The translations under genes were made by a program, and so were the position numbers. The notes beneath the pieces were generated by a model, which saw only the letters and a program-made list of their open reading frames with translations, was not told the DNA's origin and did not search any database. A stretch of DNA of 64,000 nt from G963664585 sp963664585 (GTDB lineage: Bacteria; Bacillota; Clostridia; Oscillospirales; Ruminococcaceae): positions 1-64,000 of the forward strand of contig CAXXEO010000008.1 of the NCBI GenBank assembly GCA_963664585.2. The letters run 5' to 3'. Shown piece by piece: positions 25,232-34,550 of this stretch (position 1 is the first letter of the stretch; every line of letters begins with the position of its first letter).

Positions 25232-26512
25232 ATGACGTCCAGAACCCCAATGAACATACTGGTTGTCGGGGGCGGGGGCAGAGAGCACGCTCTTGTGGAA
25301 AAGATCAGCGAAAGCCCCCTTGCCAAAACGATCTACGCATGTCCCGGAAACGGAGGAATCGCTTCCAAAGCGATCTGTGTGGAATTAAAGGCCACCGACA
25401 TCGACGGTATCGTCGCCTTTGCCCGTGAGATGAAGATTGATCTTGTGGTCGTCGCTCCGGACGACCCACTGGTCATAGGCTTGGTAGATGCTCTGACCGC
25501 TGCAGGGATCACAGCCTTTGGCCCCGACAAGGCCGCCGCCGCCATTGAGGGAAGCAAGGTCTTCTCCAAAGGACTTATGGAGAAGTATTCTATTCCCACG
25601 GCTGCCTACAAAGTTTTTTCGGATCCGGATGAAGCAATGCAATACATTGATGTCACCGGGACCTATCCGGTGGTGATCAAAGCCGATGGACTCGCCTTTG
25701 GTAAAGGTGTCATTATCGCGGCAGACCGCGGAGAAGCATCGGAAGCCATCCATTCGATTATGGAGGATAAAGCCTTCGGTCAAAGCGGCAACCGTATCGT
25801 GATCGAAGAATTTCTCACCGGCCCCGAGGTGTCCGTGCTGGCCTTTACCGACGGGTTTACCGTTAAGCCGATGATTTCCTCAATGGATCATAAGCGTGCC
25901 ATGGATGGAGATCTGGGACCCAATACAGGGGGCATGGGGACGATTGCCCCCAACCCTTACTACACAGAGGAAATCGCTGATGCGTGCATGGAAAACATAT
26001 TTCTCCCCACCATCAAAGCCATGGCTGCTGAGGGGAGTCCATTTAAGGGCTGTCTTTATTTTGGCCTGATGCTGACGCCCAAGGGGCCAACTGTGATCGA
26101 GTATAACTGCCGCTTCGGTGACCCCGAGGCTCAAGTTGTGCTCCCACTGTTAGAGACCGATCTTGTTGAAGTGATGCTTGCCTGTATCGAGGGCAGCCTT
26201 TCCAAATTGGACATTCGCTGGAAAGAGGGTGCCTGCGCTTGTGTCATCATGGCAAGCGGAGGATATCCCGTTTCCTATAAGACCGGCTATCCGATCACGG
26301 GCCTTGATTTATGTGGACAGATTGGTGGGGCGACTGTCTATCATGCTGGTACCAAATTGATCGCAGGGAGCTATTTTACTGCGGGCGGAAGAGTATTGGG
26401 TATCACAGGCTATGGCACTTCACTACTCGAGGCTCTCAAAACTGCTTATCTTGCTGTAGAGGGCATCGCTTTTGAAGGGGTCTTCTACCGCAAGGATATC
26501 GGTAAAAAATAG
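25232..26512 (+). CDS. purD: Phosphoribosylamine-glycine ligase PurD
   Basis: A 426-residue ATP-grasp enzyme that makes GAR from phosphoribosylamine and glycine. Motifs are ILVVGGGGREHALVEKI at the N-terminus, YPVVIKADGLAFGKGVI, IEEFLTGPEVSVLAF, and LGPNTGGMGTIAPNPYYT followed by NCRFGDPEAQ. The ATG at 25232 is preferred over ATG 25217 because GGAGG (25219-25223) sits eight bases before it; the purH stop at 25215 shows the genes are coupled. It is the last gene of the purine cluster. Confidence 0.96.
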   Translation: MTSRTPMNILVVGGGGREHALVEKISESPLAKTIYACPGNGGIASKAICVELKATDIDGIVAFAREMKIDLVVVAPDDPLVIGLVDALTAAGITAFGPDKAAAAIEGSKVFSKGLMEKYSIPTAAYKVFSDPDEAMQYIDVTGTYPVVIKADGLAFGKGVIIAADRGEASEAIHSIMEDKAFGQSGNRIVIEEFLTGPEVSVLAFTDGFTVKPMISSMDHKRAMDGDLGPNTGGMGTIAPNPYYTEEIADACMENIFLPTIKAMAAEGSPFKGCLYFGLMLTPKGPTVIEYNCRFGDPEAQVVLPLLETDLVEVMLACIEGSLSKLDIRWKEGACACVIMASGGYPVSYKTGYPITGLDLCGQIGGATVYHAGTKLIAGSYFTAGGRVLGITGYGTSLLEALKTAYLAVEGIAFEGVFYRKDIGKK

Positions 26513-26634
26513 GGGAAATCATGCGAGCTTTGCAGAATTCTCTTTGCTTTTCCTCGGCCTTCCGCAGGGAAAACAGATATAAAACCACCTTCTTCAAATC
26601 AACCCGGACATAATACGGAGGAAAAGAGAATTTT
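26513..26634. other. Short intergenic region with an imperfect hairpin
   Basis: TTTTCCTCGG...GCAGGGAAAA at about 26547-26572 can form a hairpin after purD and may end the purine transcript. It lacks a T run, so the call is weak. Confidence 0.35.
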
Positions 26635-27106
26635 ATGAAATTATTATTTAAACAGCGTTTCTTTTCTTGGTTTGACAGTTATGATATTTATGATGAAGCG
26701 GGTAATGTTGTATTTGTGGTGAAGGGCGTATTATCTTTTGGGCATTGTCTTCAGATCTTTGATGCCAGTGGCAATAAGGTTGGGTACATTCAAGAAGAAG
26801 TGCTGACCTTTCTTCCCAAATTTCAAATGTATGCAGGTGAATCCTATATAGGGGAGATAAAGAAAGAATTTACTTTTTTTGAGCCCGTTTACTCATTGGA
26901 TTTTAATGACTGGACGGTTCAGGGCGACCTTTTTCAATGGGATTACGATGTCATGGATGGAACAACCCAAATTATGCATGCCTCCAAAAAAAATATGGAA
27001 TTTTACGGATACTTATGAAATAGATGTACAAAAAGAAGAAGATGTCCTTTATGCATTAATGATTGTTTTAGCGATTGATGCGGCACTGTGTTCTAGTAAA
27101 AAGTGA
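26635..27106 (+). pseudogene. LURP-one-related (YxjI-like) protein, one apparent frameshift
   Basis: The first 122 or so residues follow the LURP-one-related pattern: MKLLFKQRFFSWFDSYDIYD, GNVVFVVKGVLSFGHCLQIFD, VGYIQEEVLTFLPKFQMY. A run of eight A at 26996 shifts the frame; seven would continue into KKIWNFTDTYEIDVQKEED and VLYALMIVLAIDAALCSS, which is the usual end of the family. The complete protein would be about 157 residues. The family has a tubby-like beta-barrel and no established function in bacteria. GGAGGAAAAG precedes the ATG. Confidence 0.75.
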
Positions 27107-27108
27107 TG

Positions 27109-27136
27109 AAGAACCGCCTGCAAAGGCGGTTCTTTG
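27109..27136 (+). terminator. Intrinsic terminator
   Basis: AAGAACCGCCT and AGGCGGTTCTT pair perfectly around a GCAA tetraloop, followed by TGC. Confidence 0.8.
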
Positions 27137-27180
27137 CTGTGCAGTGATTGACTCTTATAATACATTTTTTCGCTGTCATG

Positions 27181-27285
27181 TGTAGCAATTAACTTAAAAA
27201 CTGGCTATATATAAAACATTATTTTCTCCCCCCGCCGAAGGCGGGGGGAGAAATCACAAGTTTGTTTTCAAGTTAATCAACTATA
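27181..27285 (-). repeat. Miniature inverted-repeat element, copy e (reverse orientation)
   Basis: The same element inverted, with one base missing near the left end (TGTAGCAATTAAC). The central hairpin has a GCCGAAGGC core with six C and six G. It lies between the LURP-one gene and the LysR regulator. Confidence 0.85.
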
Positions 27286-27449
27286 TTTGATACTCTTTGC
27301 TGAAATCAAATGATCGCAGGCGGATATGTACCGACAACGCCACGCAGGATAAAGACCTTTGTTCTGTGCGCTATTTGGCACAAAAGGGAGGCAGTAGCAT
27401 CAGGGAGAGCAGTTTGACCACTTTACCCCCTTTCTTCGCGGTATTGCCG

Positions 27450-27478
27450 TTGAAAGAGTTTTTTTGATGTGGTAAAAT
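27450..27478 (+). promoter_or_regulatory. Promoter of the LysR regulator
   Basis: TTGAAA, 17 bases, TAAAAT: a good sigma-A match 80 bases before the start codon. Confidence 0.6.
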
Positions 27479-27557
27479 ATAGTTTACATGCAAATAATTT
27501 ATTAAACCCAACACATTGGTATTTACTTACAAGCTTCCGCGAAAGGCGGTGAAATGC

Positions 27558-28463
27558 GTGACCTTGCAACAATTAAAATATGTCGTTAAAGTTGCGGAAA
27601 AAGGTTCAATTAACGAGGCAGCTAAAGAGCTGTTTATTTCTCAGCCAAGCCTTTCAAATGCCATAATGGAGCTTGAAAAAGAAGTGCATACGACTATCTT
27701 TGTCCGCAACAACAGAGGAATAACCGTCACAAACGAAGGCGCCGAATTTCTCAGCTATGCCCGTCAGGTCTTGACACAGTCGGAACTGTTGGAATCAAAA
27801 TATGTCAGCAATAAGCCGATGAAGCAGCGCTTTTGTGTATCGGCTCATCATTATCTGTTTGCTGCAAACGCTTTCGTGGAACTTGTCAAGGAATTCGGAC
27901 TTGATGAATATGAATTTGCGCTGAATGAAACCACCACCTATGAAATTATTGAAAATGTAAAGACGATGTTCAGCGAAATGGGAATTATTTATTTGAGCAA
28001 TTATAACGAAACGGTACTCCGAAAAATTCTTACGGAGAACAATTTGGTATATACAGAGCTTTTTACTGCCAAACCCCATATTTTTCTTTATAAACACCAT
28101 CCGTTAGCAGACAGGAAATCCGTCGACGTCGACGATTTAGAAGAATACCCTTGTATTTCGTTTAATCAAGGACAACACAACTCTTTTTATTTTTCGGAAG
28201 AGATCTTAAGTACACGAACTGTAAAAAAGAGCATTCGCGTAAGTGATCGTGCGGCGGTTGTCAATTTTATAATCGGTCTTAATGGATATACCATTACATC
28301 CGGCGTATTCCCAAAATATCTGCACGGAGAAGACATCATATCTGTTCCGTTAAATGTAGATGAAAAAATACAGGTTGGAACAATCATGCATAAGGATGCC
28401 ACGCTCTCTGAGCTTGGAAAAAAATATTTGGAGGCTCTCAATCAATTCGCTGAACATTTGTAA
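27558..28463 (+). CDS. LysR family transcriptional regulator
   Basis: A 301-residue regulator. The N-terminal winged helix reads LQQLKYVVKVAEKGSINEAAKELFISQPSLSNAIMELE, the standard LysR signature; the remainder is a periplasmic-binding-like effector domain. The GTG at 27558 gives the normal V-T-L-Q-Q-L-K-Y beginning and has AAAGGCGGTG upstream. It lies directly before a methionine/cysteine pathway gene (metY), which suggests control of sulfur amino acid metabolism, as with CysL, MetR or CmbR. Palindromes in the intergenic region are candidate binding sites. Confidence 0.9.
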   Translation: MTLQQLKYVVKVAEKGSINEAAKELFISQPSLSNAIMELEKEVHTTIFVRNNRGITVTNEGAEFLSYARQVLTQSELLESKYVSNKPMKQRFCVSAHHYLFAANAFVELVKEFGLDEYEFALNETTTYEIIENVKTMFSEMGIIYLSNYNETVLRKILTENNLVYTELFTAKPHIFLYKHHPLADRKSVDVDDLEEYPCISFNQGQHNSFYFSEEILSTRTVKKSIRVSDRAAVVNFIIGLNGYTITSGVFPKYLHGEDIISVPLNVDEKIQVGTIMHKDATLSELGKKYLEALNQFAEHL

Positions 28464-28466
28464 AAG

Positions 28467-28513
28467 AAAAACCTCGCGTCATCTTACTGAAGAAGATGAC
28501 GCGAGGTTTTTTC
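28467..28513 (+). terminator. Terminator of the LysR gene
   Basis: AAAACCTCGCGTCATCTT and its complement form a 17- to 18-base stem with a six-base loop, followed by TTTTTT. Confidence 0.9.
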
Positions 28514-28526
28514 TATAGTATGAATC

Positions 28527-28565
28527 TATATCGAGATATATTAAAACGGTGTTACCCTATAGGGT
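28527..28565 (+). promoter_or_regulatory. Two palindromes upstream of metY, candidate regulator sites
   Basis: TATATC-GA-GATATA (28527-28540) and the perfect 12-base palindrome ACCCTATAGGGT (28554-28565) lie 70-110 bases before the metY start. Binding by the adjacent LysR protein is plausible, since LysR sites are short inverted repeats, but this is inferred from position only. Confidence 0.4.
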
Positions 28566-28634
28566 GGAATGTATGCTAAACTTCTTGTAACAGTAAAACA
28601 CTTTGAAAACTGATGTATTTTAGGAGGAACACTT

Positions 28635-29904
28635 ATGAACGACGCAACAAAATGCCTGCATGCGGGCTATCATCCCAAAAATTCAGAACCTAGAGTTATG
28701 CCAATAGTGCAAAGCACAACCTATGTTTATGATTCCACAGACGATGTCGCCGCCGTGTTTGACGAACCTACGAAAAGCTTGATTTACTCCCGCTTCGGTA
28801 ATCCAACCGTAATGGGCGGTGGAAGATAAAATTGCTGAGCTTGAAGGCGGTATAGGCGCATTATGCACTTCTTCGGGACAAGCAGCAACCTTGCTTTCTA
28901 TTCTAAACATCTGCAGTGCCGGTGACAGCTTTATCAGTACACCACAAATATACGGCGGAAGCATCAATTTGTTTTCATTTACACTTAAGCGATTAGGAAT
29001 TGAGTGCATCTATGTCAAACAGGACGCAACCGATGAAGAAATACACAGTGCGTTCAAGCCAAATACAAAGGCGGTTTTTGGTGAAACCATAGCCAATCCC
29101 GCACTCAAGGTTTTTGATATTGAACGCTTTGCTAAAATTGCGCACAGGCACAATGTCCCGCTGATTATGGATAATACCTTTGCGACACCGATTTTATGCA
29201 AGCCATTTGAATTCGGCGCGGACATCATTATTCATTCCACCACAAAGTATATGGATGGTCACGCGGTTCAAGTTGGCGGCGTCATTGTTGACAGCGGAAA
29301 TTTTGATTGGACGAACGGTAATTTCCCTGACTTTACAGAACCGGACGAATCCTATCATGGGATATCTTATACACAGACCTACGGTAAAAAGGCCTATATC
29401 ATCAAGGCAAGAATGCAGTTAATGCGTGACTTCGGCGTGTATCCTGCGGCACATTCGGCGTTTTTATTAAACCTAGGTCTTGAAACCTTAGCGGTCAGAA
29501 TGAAGCAGTATTGTGAAAATGCTCTCACGGTTGCACGGTATCTTGAAAGTTCTGATAAAGTTGAAAAAGTGTTTTTATCCGGGGACTTGAAAGTGACAAA
29601 AATCACAATTTGGCAAAGAAATATCTAAAAGGTGCAAGCGGGGTTATATCTTTTATCGTGAAAGGGGGCAGAGCCCCTGCCGTTCAGTTTATGGATGCAT
29701 TGGAGCTAGCTTCTAATGAAGTTCACGTTGCGGATATTCGAACCTGTGTCCTGCACCCCGCAAGCGAAACACATCGTCAGCTTACCGAAGAACAGCTTGT
29801 TGCAGGCTGGTATCAACGCAGGTATGGTGCGCCTTTCTGTCGGATTGGAAAGTGTTGAGGATATCATTGATGATTTAAAAAAAGCCTTTTCTAAAATTGT
29901 TTGA
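28635..29904 (+). pseudogene. metY: O-acetylhomoserine sulfhydrylase MetY, three apparent frameshifts
   Basis: Read through its breaks, this is a PLP enzyme of about 420 residues that makes homocysteine from O-acetylhomoserine and sulfide. Signatures are CLHAGYHP at the start, GALCTSSGQAATLLSILNI, IIHSTTKYMDGHAVQVGGVIVD (PLP lysine in STTKY), and the C-terminal SETHRQLTEEQLVAAGIN. The frame changes occur at about 28815 (extra G in ATGGGCGG), 29582 (GGGGAC, two extra G restore SGLESDKNH) and 29790 (extra G in GCAGGCTGG). All are homopolymer additions. GGAGGAAC precedes the ATG. Confidence 0.88.
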
Positions 29905-29918
29905 AAAAAGGGCTTTTG
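29879..29918 (+). terminator. Terminator of metY
   Basis: AAAAAGCCTTTTC and GAAAAAAGGGCTTTT pair across the metY stop codon and are followed by TTTTG. Confidence 0.65.
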
Positions 29919-30023
29919 CAATGGCATATAAGCTGTAAATGTTTTTCTTATATGTGATGCGTCTAAAGTTGGTAAGAGTTTCAAAGATCATTATTCTCCC
30001 TCCCATTCTAAGAAAATTTCTTA

Positions 30024-30129
30024 TATAGCCAGTTAGCTTAAAAACTGGCTATATATATAACGTTATTTTATTCCCCCGCCTTCGGCGGGGGAATAAATCA
30101 CAAGCTTGTTTTCAAATTAATCAACTATA
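30024..30129 (-). repeat. 106-bp miniature inverted-repeat element, copy f (reverse orientation)
   Basis: A full-length copy, more diverged at the ends (TATAGCCAGTTAGCTTAAAA) and in the hairpin flanks (TTATTCCCCCGCC). The loop reads TTC on the plus strand. Confidence 0.85.
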
Positions 30130-30195
30130 TATACTTTTATATAAATGAATGGGGCAGAGGATGGGAAAGAAAAGCTTTCGCTTCTGTCATACAAC

Positions 30196-30222
30196 AAAAG
30201 CCGCCATTATGGCGGCTTTTTG
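30196..30222 (-). terminator. Bidirectional terminator
   Basis: AAAAGCCGCC-ATTAT-GGCGGCTTTT has perfect 10-base arms with T runs on both strands. It lies 53 bases past the stop of the tautomerase gene on the minus strand. Confidence 0.75.
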
Positions 30223-30274
30223 CTGTCATATCATTTCATGCTTTTCCCAAGGCGGTGGGGAAAAACGAAGTTGA

Positions 30275-30460
30275 TTATTTATCGCTGTAGAGAACGCCGC
30301 CCTTGGCCAGGTTCTCGCGCTCACCCTCAACGATTCTTACGGTGACAGCGTCAGCGGCACATCCGACGACCTCACAAACTGCTTCTGTCATCTTTTTGAC
30401 GAGCTTGCGCTTTTGTTCGACATCTTTCCCTTTGAAAAGTTCTATAGTTACGCTTGGCAT
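30275..30460 (-). CDS. 4-oxalocrotonate tautomerase family protein
   Basis: A 61-residue protein that begins Met-Pro, exposing the catalytic N-terminal proline after methionine removal. The family core follows: VTIELFKGKDVEQKRKLVKK, then VGCAADAVTVRIVEGERENLAKGG. Such enzymes form small hexamers and tautomerise or dehalogenate unsaturated acids; the native substrate is unknown. A strong AAAGGAGG lies upstream. The gene is single, with its own terminator. Confidence 0.9.
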   Translation of the reverse strand: MPSVTIELFKGKDVEQKRKLVKKMTEAVCEVVGCAADAVTVRIVEGERENLAKGGVLYSDK

Positions 30461-30708
30461 AGAAACAACCTCCTTTAACTTTGGGTCTTTTTCTCTATTT
30501 TAACATCGTGGCGTGGCTTTTACAATGACATAATATGTATACGTAACATGGATATTTTCGTGCAGAGAATTTGTTTGATGTGTTTTTATTGTCTTTTATC
30601 TGGCAATGCTAAATATATAAAACCAAGTCCTCTTTCAATGGACTGTTATTTTTGCATCTATATTCCTCGCCGAAGGCGGAGGCAATAGATTTAGATTGAG
30701 GTGAATTT

Positions 30709-32307
30709 ATGTACAGACGCGCTGTGGCGCTCTATAGCGCCATAATATTTATGCTTTGCGGAGTTATGTTTAGGATCTATTATATCTCTGGTGGGAATTA
30801 TCTTGCCAAAGCGGCTAACAGCCAGAGTAACTATCTTTTGGATGTGGCCAACTCACGCGGAGTGATATATGATTGCAATATGGTGCCTCTTACCGGTGAG
30901 GAGAGCAGTTATGTTGCGGCTGTGATGCCAAGCCCCGAATCGTCGGCCGCACTTCTGAATGCTGTCAGTGATGAAGACCGTGCCTCAGTGATTAAAAGCC
31001 TTGAGGCAATGAATCCTTTTGTATGTAAGGTGACGACACCAGACATCTATGCGAAGGGAATCGACGTTTTCCAAGTGCATCAGCGTTATGCTAAGAATCA
31101 GACCGCAGCCCACTTGATCGGCCTGATCAATCCTGAAACTGGTAAGGGCGCATCAGGCATTGAGATGGCTTGCGAAGAGCAACTTGCGTCCATGGGGGGC
31201 AGTATCAAGATGCGATATAAAGTGGACGCCGCCCGACGCCCACTGACCGGAGCAGCACCAGAGGTGATTAATACCAGCTATAGCTCTGCGGCTGGGGTGG
31301 TACTGACCATAGATTCGCGCATACAAAAGATTGCAGAAAAAGCCGCGGGGTCCATCGAAAAAGGAGCCGTAGTGGTCATGGACCCCTATACAGGAAATAT
31401 CAAGGCATCGGTAAGCTGTCCAACCTATAATCCCAACGACATTGCCGCAGACCTTAAAAATGCGAACTCACCCTTTATCAACCGACCTTTCTATGCCTAC
31501 AGTGTTGGTTCTACTTTTAAGCTGCTGGTAGCGGCTACTGCACTGGAACAGGGAGTCAGCGTGGGATATACCTATACTTGTAAGGGCTTTATACAGGTGG
31601 GCGACCAGCGGTTCAACTGCCATAATACCGCCGGACACGGTTTGATGGATTTGCGTACGGCCTTGGAAAAATCCTGTAATCCATATTTTATTAACCTTGC
31701 CACTAAAGTTGGTGCTCAGACGATTGCTTATAAGGCCTCTGCAATTGGTTTTGGACGAGCTGCTCAGTTTGCCGATAACTACCGTACACAAACCGGCAGC
31801 CTGCCCACAAGTGAAGAGTTTAAATCTCCCGCAGCTGTGGCAAATTTCGGATTTGGTCAGGGTTCACTTTCTGCCACGCCAATTCAGATGGCAACCCTTG
31901 TCAGCACGATCGCGGGATCGGGTATGACGGTAGTACCAAGACTGATCGACGGCTATACCACCGATGGTAAAGTGATCGAATACACCCCCACCTATGCTCG
32001 CAATCAGGTGCTAACTGCCAGTGCTGCTAATACGGTCAAAGGGCTTATGGTGGATGTGGTGAATGAGGGCAGCGGCAAAAACGCGAAGCCCCAAGAGGGT
32101 GGAGCCGGCGGAAAGACAGCTTCGGCTCAAACAGGTATCATGGAGAATGGTGTGGAGGTTGTGCACGCTTGGTTTTGTGGCTTTTTCCCTGCGGAGAAGC
32201 CAGAGTATGTAATTGTCGTTCTTATAGAGGGGGGAGATTCAGGCGGGGATACCGCAGCGCCGGTATTTAAGGAAATTGCTGACGGAATTAATGCTCTGAA
32301 AAAATGA
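30709..32307 (+). CDS. Class B penicillin-binding protein (transpeptidase)
   Basis: A 532-residue peptidoglycan transpeptidase. One N-terminal membrane helix (about residues 5-25) is followed by a dimerisation region (RGVIYDCNMVPLTG) and the penicillin-binding domain. Active-site motifs are Ser268-T-F-Lys271, Ser322-C-Asn324 and Lys469-T-A-Ser. The acylation serine lies in YSVGSTFKLL. The layout fits PBP2/SpoVD-like enzymes that crosslink cell wall during elongation, division or sporulation; which one cannot be decided here. It stands alone with AGGTGA before the ATG, and a small CCTCGCC-GAA-GGCGGAGG hairpin lies upstream at 30664-30682. Confidence 0.9.
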   Translation: MYRRAVALYSAIIFMLCGVMFRIYYISGGNYLAKAANSQSNYLLDVANSRGVIYDCNMVPLTGEESSYVAAVMPSPESSAALLNAVSDEDRASVIKSLEAMNPFVCKVTTPDIYAKGIDVFQVHQRYAKNQTAAHLIGLINPETGKGASGIEMACEEQLASMGGSIKMRYKVDAARRPLTGAAPEVINTSYSSAAGVVLTIDSRIQKIAEKAAGSIEKGAVVVMDPYTGNIKASVSCPTYNPNDIAADLKNANSPFINRPFYAYSVGSTFKLLVAATALEQGVSVGYTYTCKGFIQVGDQRFNCHNTAGHGLMDLRTALEKSCNPYFINLATKVGAQTIAYKASAIGFGRAAQFADNYRTQTGSLPTSEEFKSPAAVANFGFGQGSLSATPIQMATLVSTIAGSGMTVVPRLIDGYTTDGKVIEYTPTYARNQVLTASAANTVKGLMVDVVNEGSGKNAKPQEGGAGGKTASAQTGIMENGVEVVHAWFCGFFPAEKPEYVIVVLIEGGDSGGDTAAPVFKEIADGINALKK

Positions 32308-32380
32308 TCTATGCAAATATGGCCCAAAGTAGTATAATATCTAAAATAGTCTTTTGTAATACGGTGGAAAGGGGATTTCT

Positions 32381-32584
32381 ATGGAAAATTTAATTGTAAA
32401 GGTCGAAGGCATGAGCTGCGCTCACTGTGAAAAGCGTGTTGTCAAGGCCCTGATGGAGCTTGAGGGCGTCGAGAACGCAGTAGCTTCTGCTGTCGATAAG
32501 CAGGTCACCGTATCTGGTAAGAATTTAAACCGCCAAGCCATAGCCGCCGCCATCGAAGACGCGGGTTATTCTGTGAACTCATAA
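32381..32584 (+). CDS. Heavy-metal-associated (HMA) domain protein, CopZ-like copper chaperone
   Basis: A 67-residue protein that consists of one HMA domain: LIVKVEGMSCAHCEKRV with the CxxC metal site (Cys14 and Cys17), and a closing AIAAAIEDAGYSV. It would bind Cu(I) and deliver it to a P-type ATPase. No copper ATPase is present in the window. GGAAAGGGG lies before the ATG. It sits directly before the SRP RNA and dnaX. Confidence 0.92.
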   Translation: MENLIVKVEGMSCAHCEKRVVKALMELEGVENAVASAVDKQVTVSGKNLNRQAIAAAIEDAGYSVNS

Positions 32585-32592
32585 ATCTCGAC

Positions 32593-32621
32593 TTGAGTTT
32601 TATGAAAATTTATTGTATAAT
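32593..32621 (+). promoter_or_regulatory. Promoter upstream of the SRP RNA
   Basis: TTGAGT, 17 bases, TATAAT form a strong sigma-A promoter just after the copper chaperone. It is about 100 bases upstream of the conserved SRP RNA stem, so the primary transcript may carry a 5' extension. The palindrome AGCCGCA-GT-TGCGGCT lies between them at 32639-32654. Confidence 0.65.
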
Positions 32622-32720
32622 CATTTTATTCCTGTTTGAGCCGCAGTTGCGGCTATCAAAACATTGAATTGTGGTTGCCTTCGTTGGTGACCGAATCACT
32701 ATCGTTTTTACGCAACTGTT

Positions 32721-32903
32721 AGGCAGGACGGAGTGGACGCTCCGCCACACGGATGCGCGGGTCCTGTGCGATGAGGCTTCACGAACCATGTCAGGCGGGG
32801 AACCGAGCAGCATTAAGTGGATACCCTTGTGCGCCGCAGTCAACCTGCGCATCCGTGTGACGAAGCGTCCCAGAACCCAACTTTGTTTGGGTGGGTCCTG
32901 CCT
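32721..32903 (+). ncRNA. ffs: Signal recognition particle RNA
   Basis: The conserved apical loop GTCAGGCGGGGAACCGAGCA, followed by GCATTAAG, at about 32788-32815 is the Ffh-binding S domain with its GGAA tetraloop. The ends GGCAGGAC (32722) and GTCCTGCC (32895) pair to close the long rod, followed by TAATTTTT. This gives about 183 nucleotides, longer than the E. coli 4.5S form and shorter than the Bacillus form. The position just before dnaX is typical of Firmicutes. The exact 5' end is uncertain. Confidence 0.92.
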
Positions 32904-32929
32904 AATTTTTAAGTTGGAGGGCAAATAAA

Positions 32930-34531
32930 ATGTACCAGGCCCTGTACAGAAAGTACCGCCCTAAAACCTTTGATGACGTCATAGGGCAGGAACACATTAC
33001 TACTGTTTTGAAAAACGAGATCGCGACCGGCCGCATTGCGCATGCCTACCTGTTCACCGGTTCAAGGGGTACGGGGAAAACAAGCTGTGCCCGGATTGTT
33101 GCCAAGGCGATCAATTGTGAGAATCCTCAGGGGGGAAATCCTTGTGGTGTCTGCCCGACCTGTCGGTACGCTGATGAGGGCAGGCTGATGGATATCATAG
33201 AGATTGATGCTGCCACCAACAGCGGTGTCGACAGTATTCGTGATCTCCGTGATGATTCAAGCTTTACCCCGGGTATGGCAAAATACCGTGTGTACATTAT
33301 TGACGAGGTTCATATGCTTTCCACAAGCGCCTTTAACGCGCTTTTGAAGATTATGGAAGAGCCGCCCCAGCATCTTATTTTTATACTTGCCACCACCGAG
33401 ATTCATAAGGTACTTCCAACGATTATCTCTCGCTGTCAGCGCTTCGATTTTAAGCGTATCAGTGTTGAACTCATCACCGGACTTCTGATGTCGATCGCTC
33501 TAAAAGAGGGAATTACGATTACAGAAGAGGCCGCACGCTTGATTGCCCGCCTTTCTGAAGGCGGAATGCGTGATGCACAGTCTCTTTTGGATGTCTGCTC
33601 AGCCCACTCTCAAGAGCTGACGATCGAAACTGTGGCTGCTGCCATGGGACTTGCCGGCGAGGATCACCTCTTGTCATTGACCGACCTGATCATAGATAAA
33701 AACATCACCGGTTTTTATACCGCGTTGGATGAGTTGATTGGGCTTTCTCTCGATCCCCAGCGCCTTTGTGAGCAGATGATCGGCCACTACCGCGATCTGA
33801 TGCTTGCCAAGACCGTAGCCGACCCCGCTGATTTAGTCAATTGTCTGCCATCACAACTTCCAGCGTTGCTTACGCAGGCCGCACGTTGTGATCTTGGGCA
33901 GATCCTGTATGCATTGTCCATCCTTCAAGATTGTCTGGGTCGCATTTCCCGCACCGCCTTAAAGCGCTCGGAACTTGAAATGGCAGCGGTCAGACTCTGC
34001 GATCCCTCTGTAGGGGGGCAGACTCTCCAGACGCTCGTGCGACGCGTCGAGGAACTTGAAATGGCGCTTAAACATCATTCATCTGCTGTGGCAAAAGCGC
34101 CGGCCGCGCCCATTCCAGTAGCAGCGGCTGCGCCAAAACAAACCGCAAAAGTTGAACCTGACAGCCTTTCTACACTGGCTTTGGAAAGTGAACCATCATC
34201 TGCTCCCGAGGGAGGGTTATTCTCTCAATGGCCGCAGGTGCTTGAAAGATTGGGAACCATCAATCCCACAATCCGTGCCGTGCTTGCCGGTTCCGCAGCC
34301 CATATCGACGGCGACCGGCTGCTGATCGAGTGTGCTGACCCTTTGTTTTTAACCATGATAAGGGAGAATGAATACACTCGTGAAAGCATAAAACGCGCAA
34401 TTTCTGAGGTGACCGGCAAGCGGTATCCCATTGGGCCCTACCGGTCGCAGGCACCAAAAGAGGAAGCGACAGACGTGCTGGAGCAGTTTATCAGCTCCCT
34501 TCCTCAGGACGACAATATAACGATTCGATGA
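32930..34531 (+). CDS. dnaX: DNA polymerase III subunit gamma/tau
   Basis: A 533-residue clamp-loader ATPase. Visible are YRPKTFDDVIGQEHI, Walker A GSRGTGKTS, the zinc cysteines in CENPQGGNPCGVCPTC, the DEVHMLS box (Walker B), sensor 1 region ATTEIHKVLPTIISRCQRF, and a C-terminal tau-like region after an Ala/Pro linker (about residues 385-410). It loads the beta clamp and couples the replisome. It is followed by ebfC and recR in the standard Firmicutes order. Confidence 0.97.
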   Translation: MYQALYRKYRPKTFDDVIGQEHITTVLKNEIATGRIAHAYLFTGSRGTGKTSCARIVAKAINCENPQGGNPCGVCPTCRYADEGRLMDIIEIDAATNSGVDSIRDLRDDSSFTPGMAKYRVYIIDEVHMLSTSAFNALLKIMEEPPQHLIFILATTEIHKVLPTIISRCQRFDFKRISVELITGLLMSIALKEGITITEEAARLIARLSEGGMRDAQSLLDVCSAHSQELTIETVAAAMGLAGEDHLLSLTDLIIDKNITGFYTALDELIGLSLDPQRLCEQMIGHYRDLMLAKTVADPADLVNCLPSQLPALLTQAARCDLGQILYALSILQDCLGRISRTALKRSELEMAAVRLCDPSVGGQTLQTLVRRVEELEMALKHHSSAVAKAPAAPIPVAAAAPKQTAKVEPDSLSTLALESEPSSAPEGGLFSQWPQVLERLGTINPTIRAVLAGSAAHIDGDRLLIECADPLFLTMIRENEYTRESIKRAISEVTGKRYPIGPYRSQAPKEEATDVLEQFISSLPQDDNITIR

Positions 34532-34550
34532 TATTCGGGAGGTACAAAAC

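Noticed and set aside
32671..32928. 85-codon frame over the SRP RNA
   Set aside because: The conserved SRP RNA S domain and closing stem account for this stretch; the translated sequence is not protein-like.
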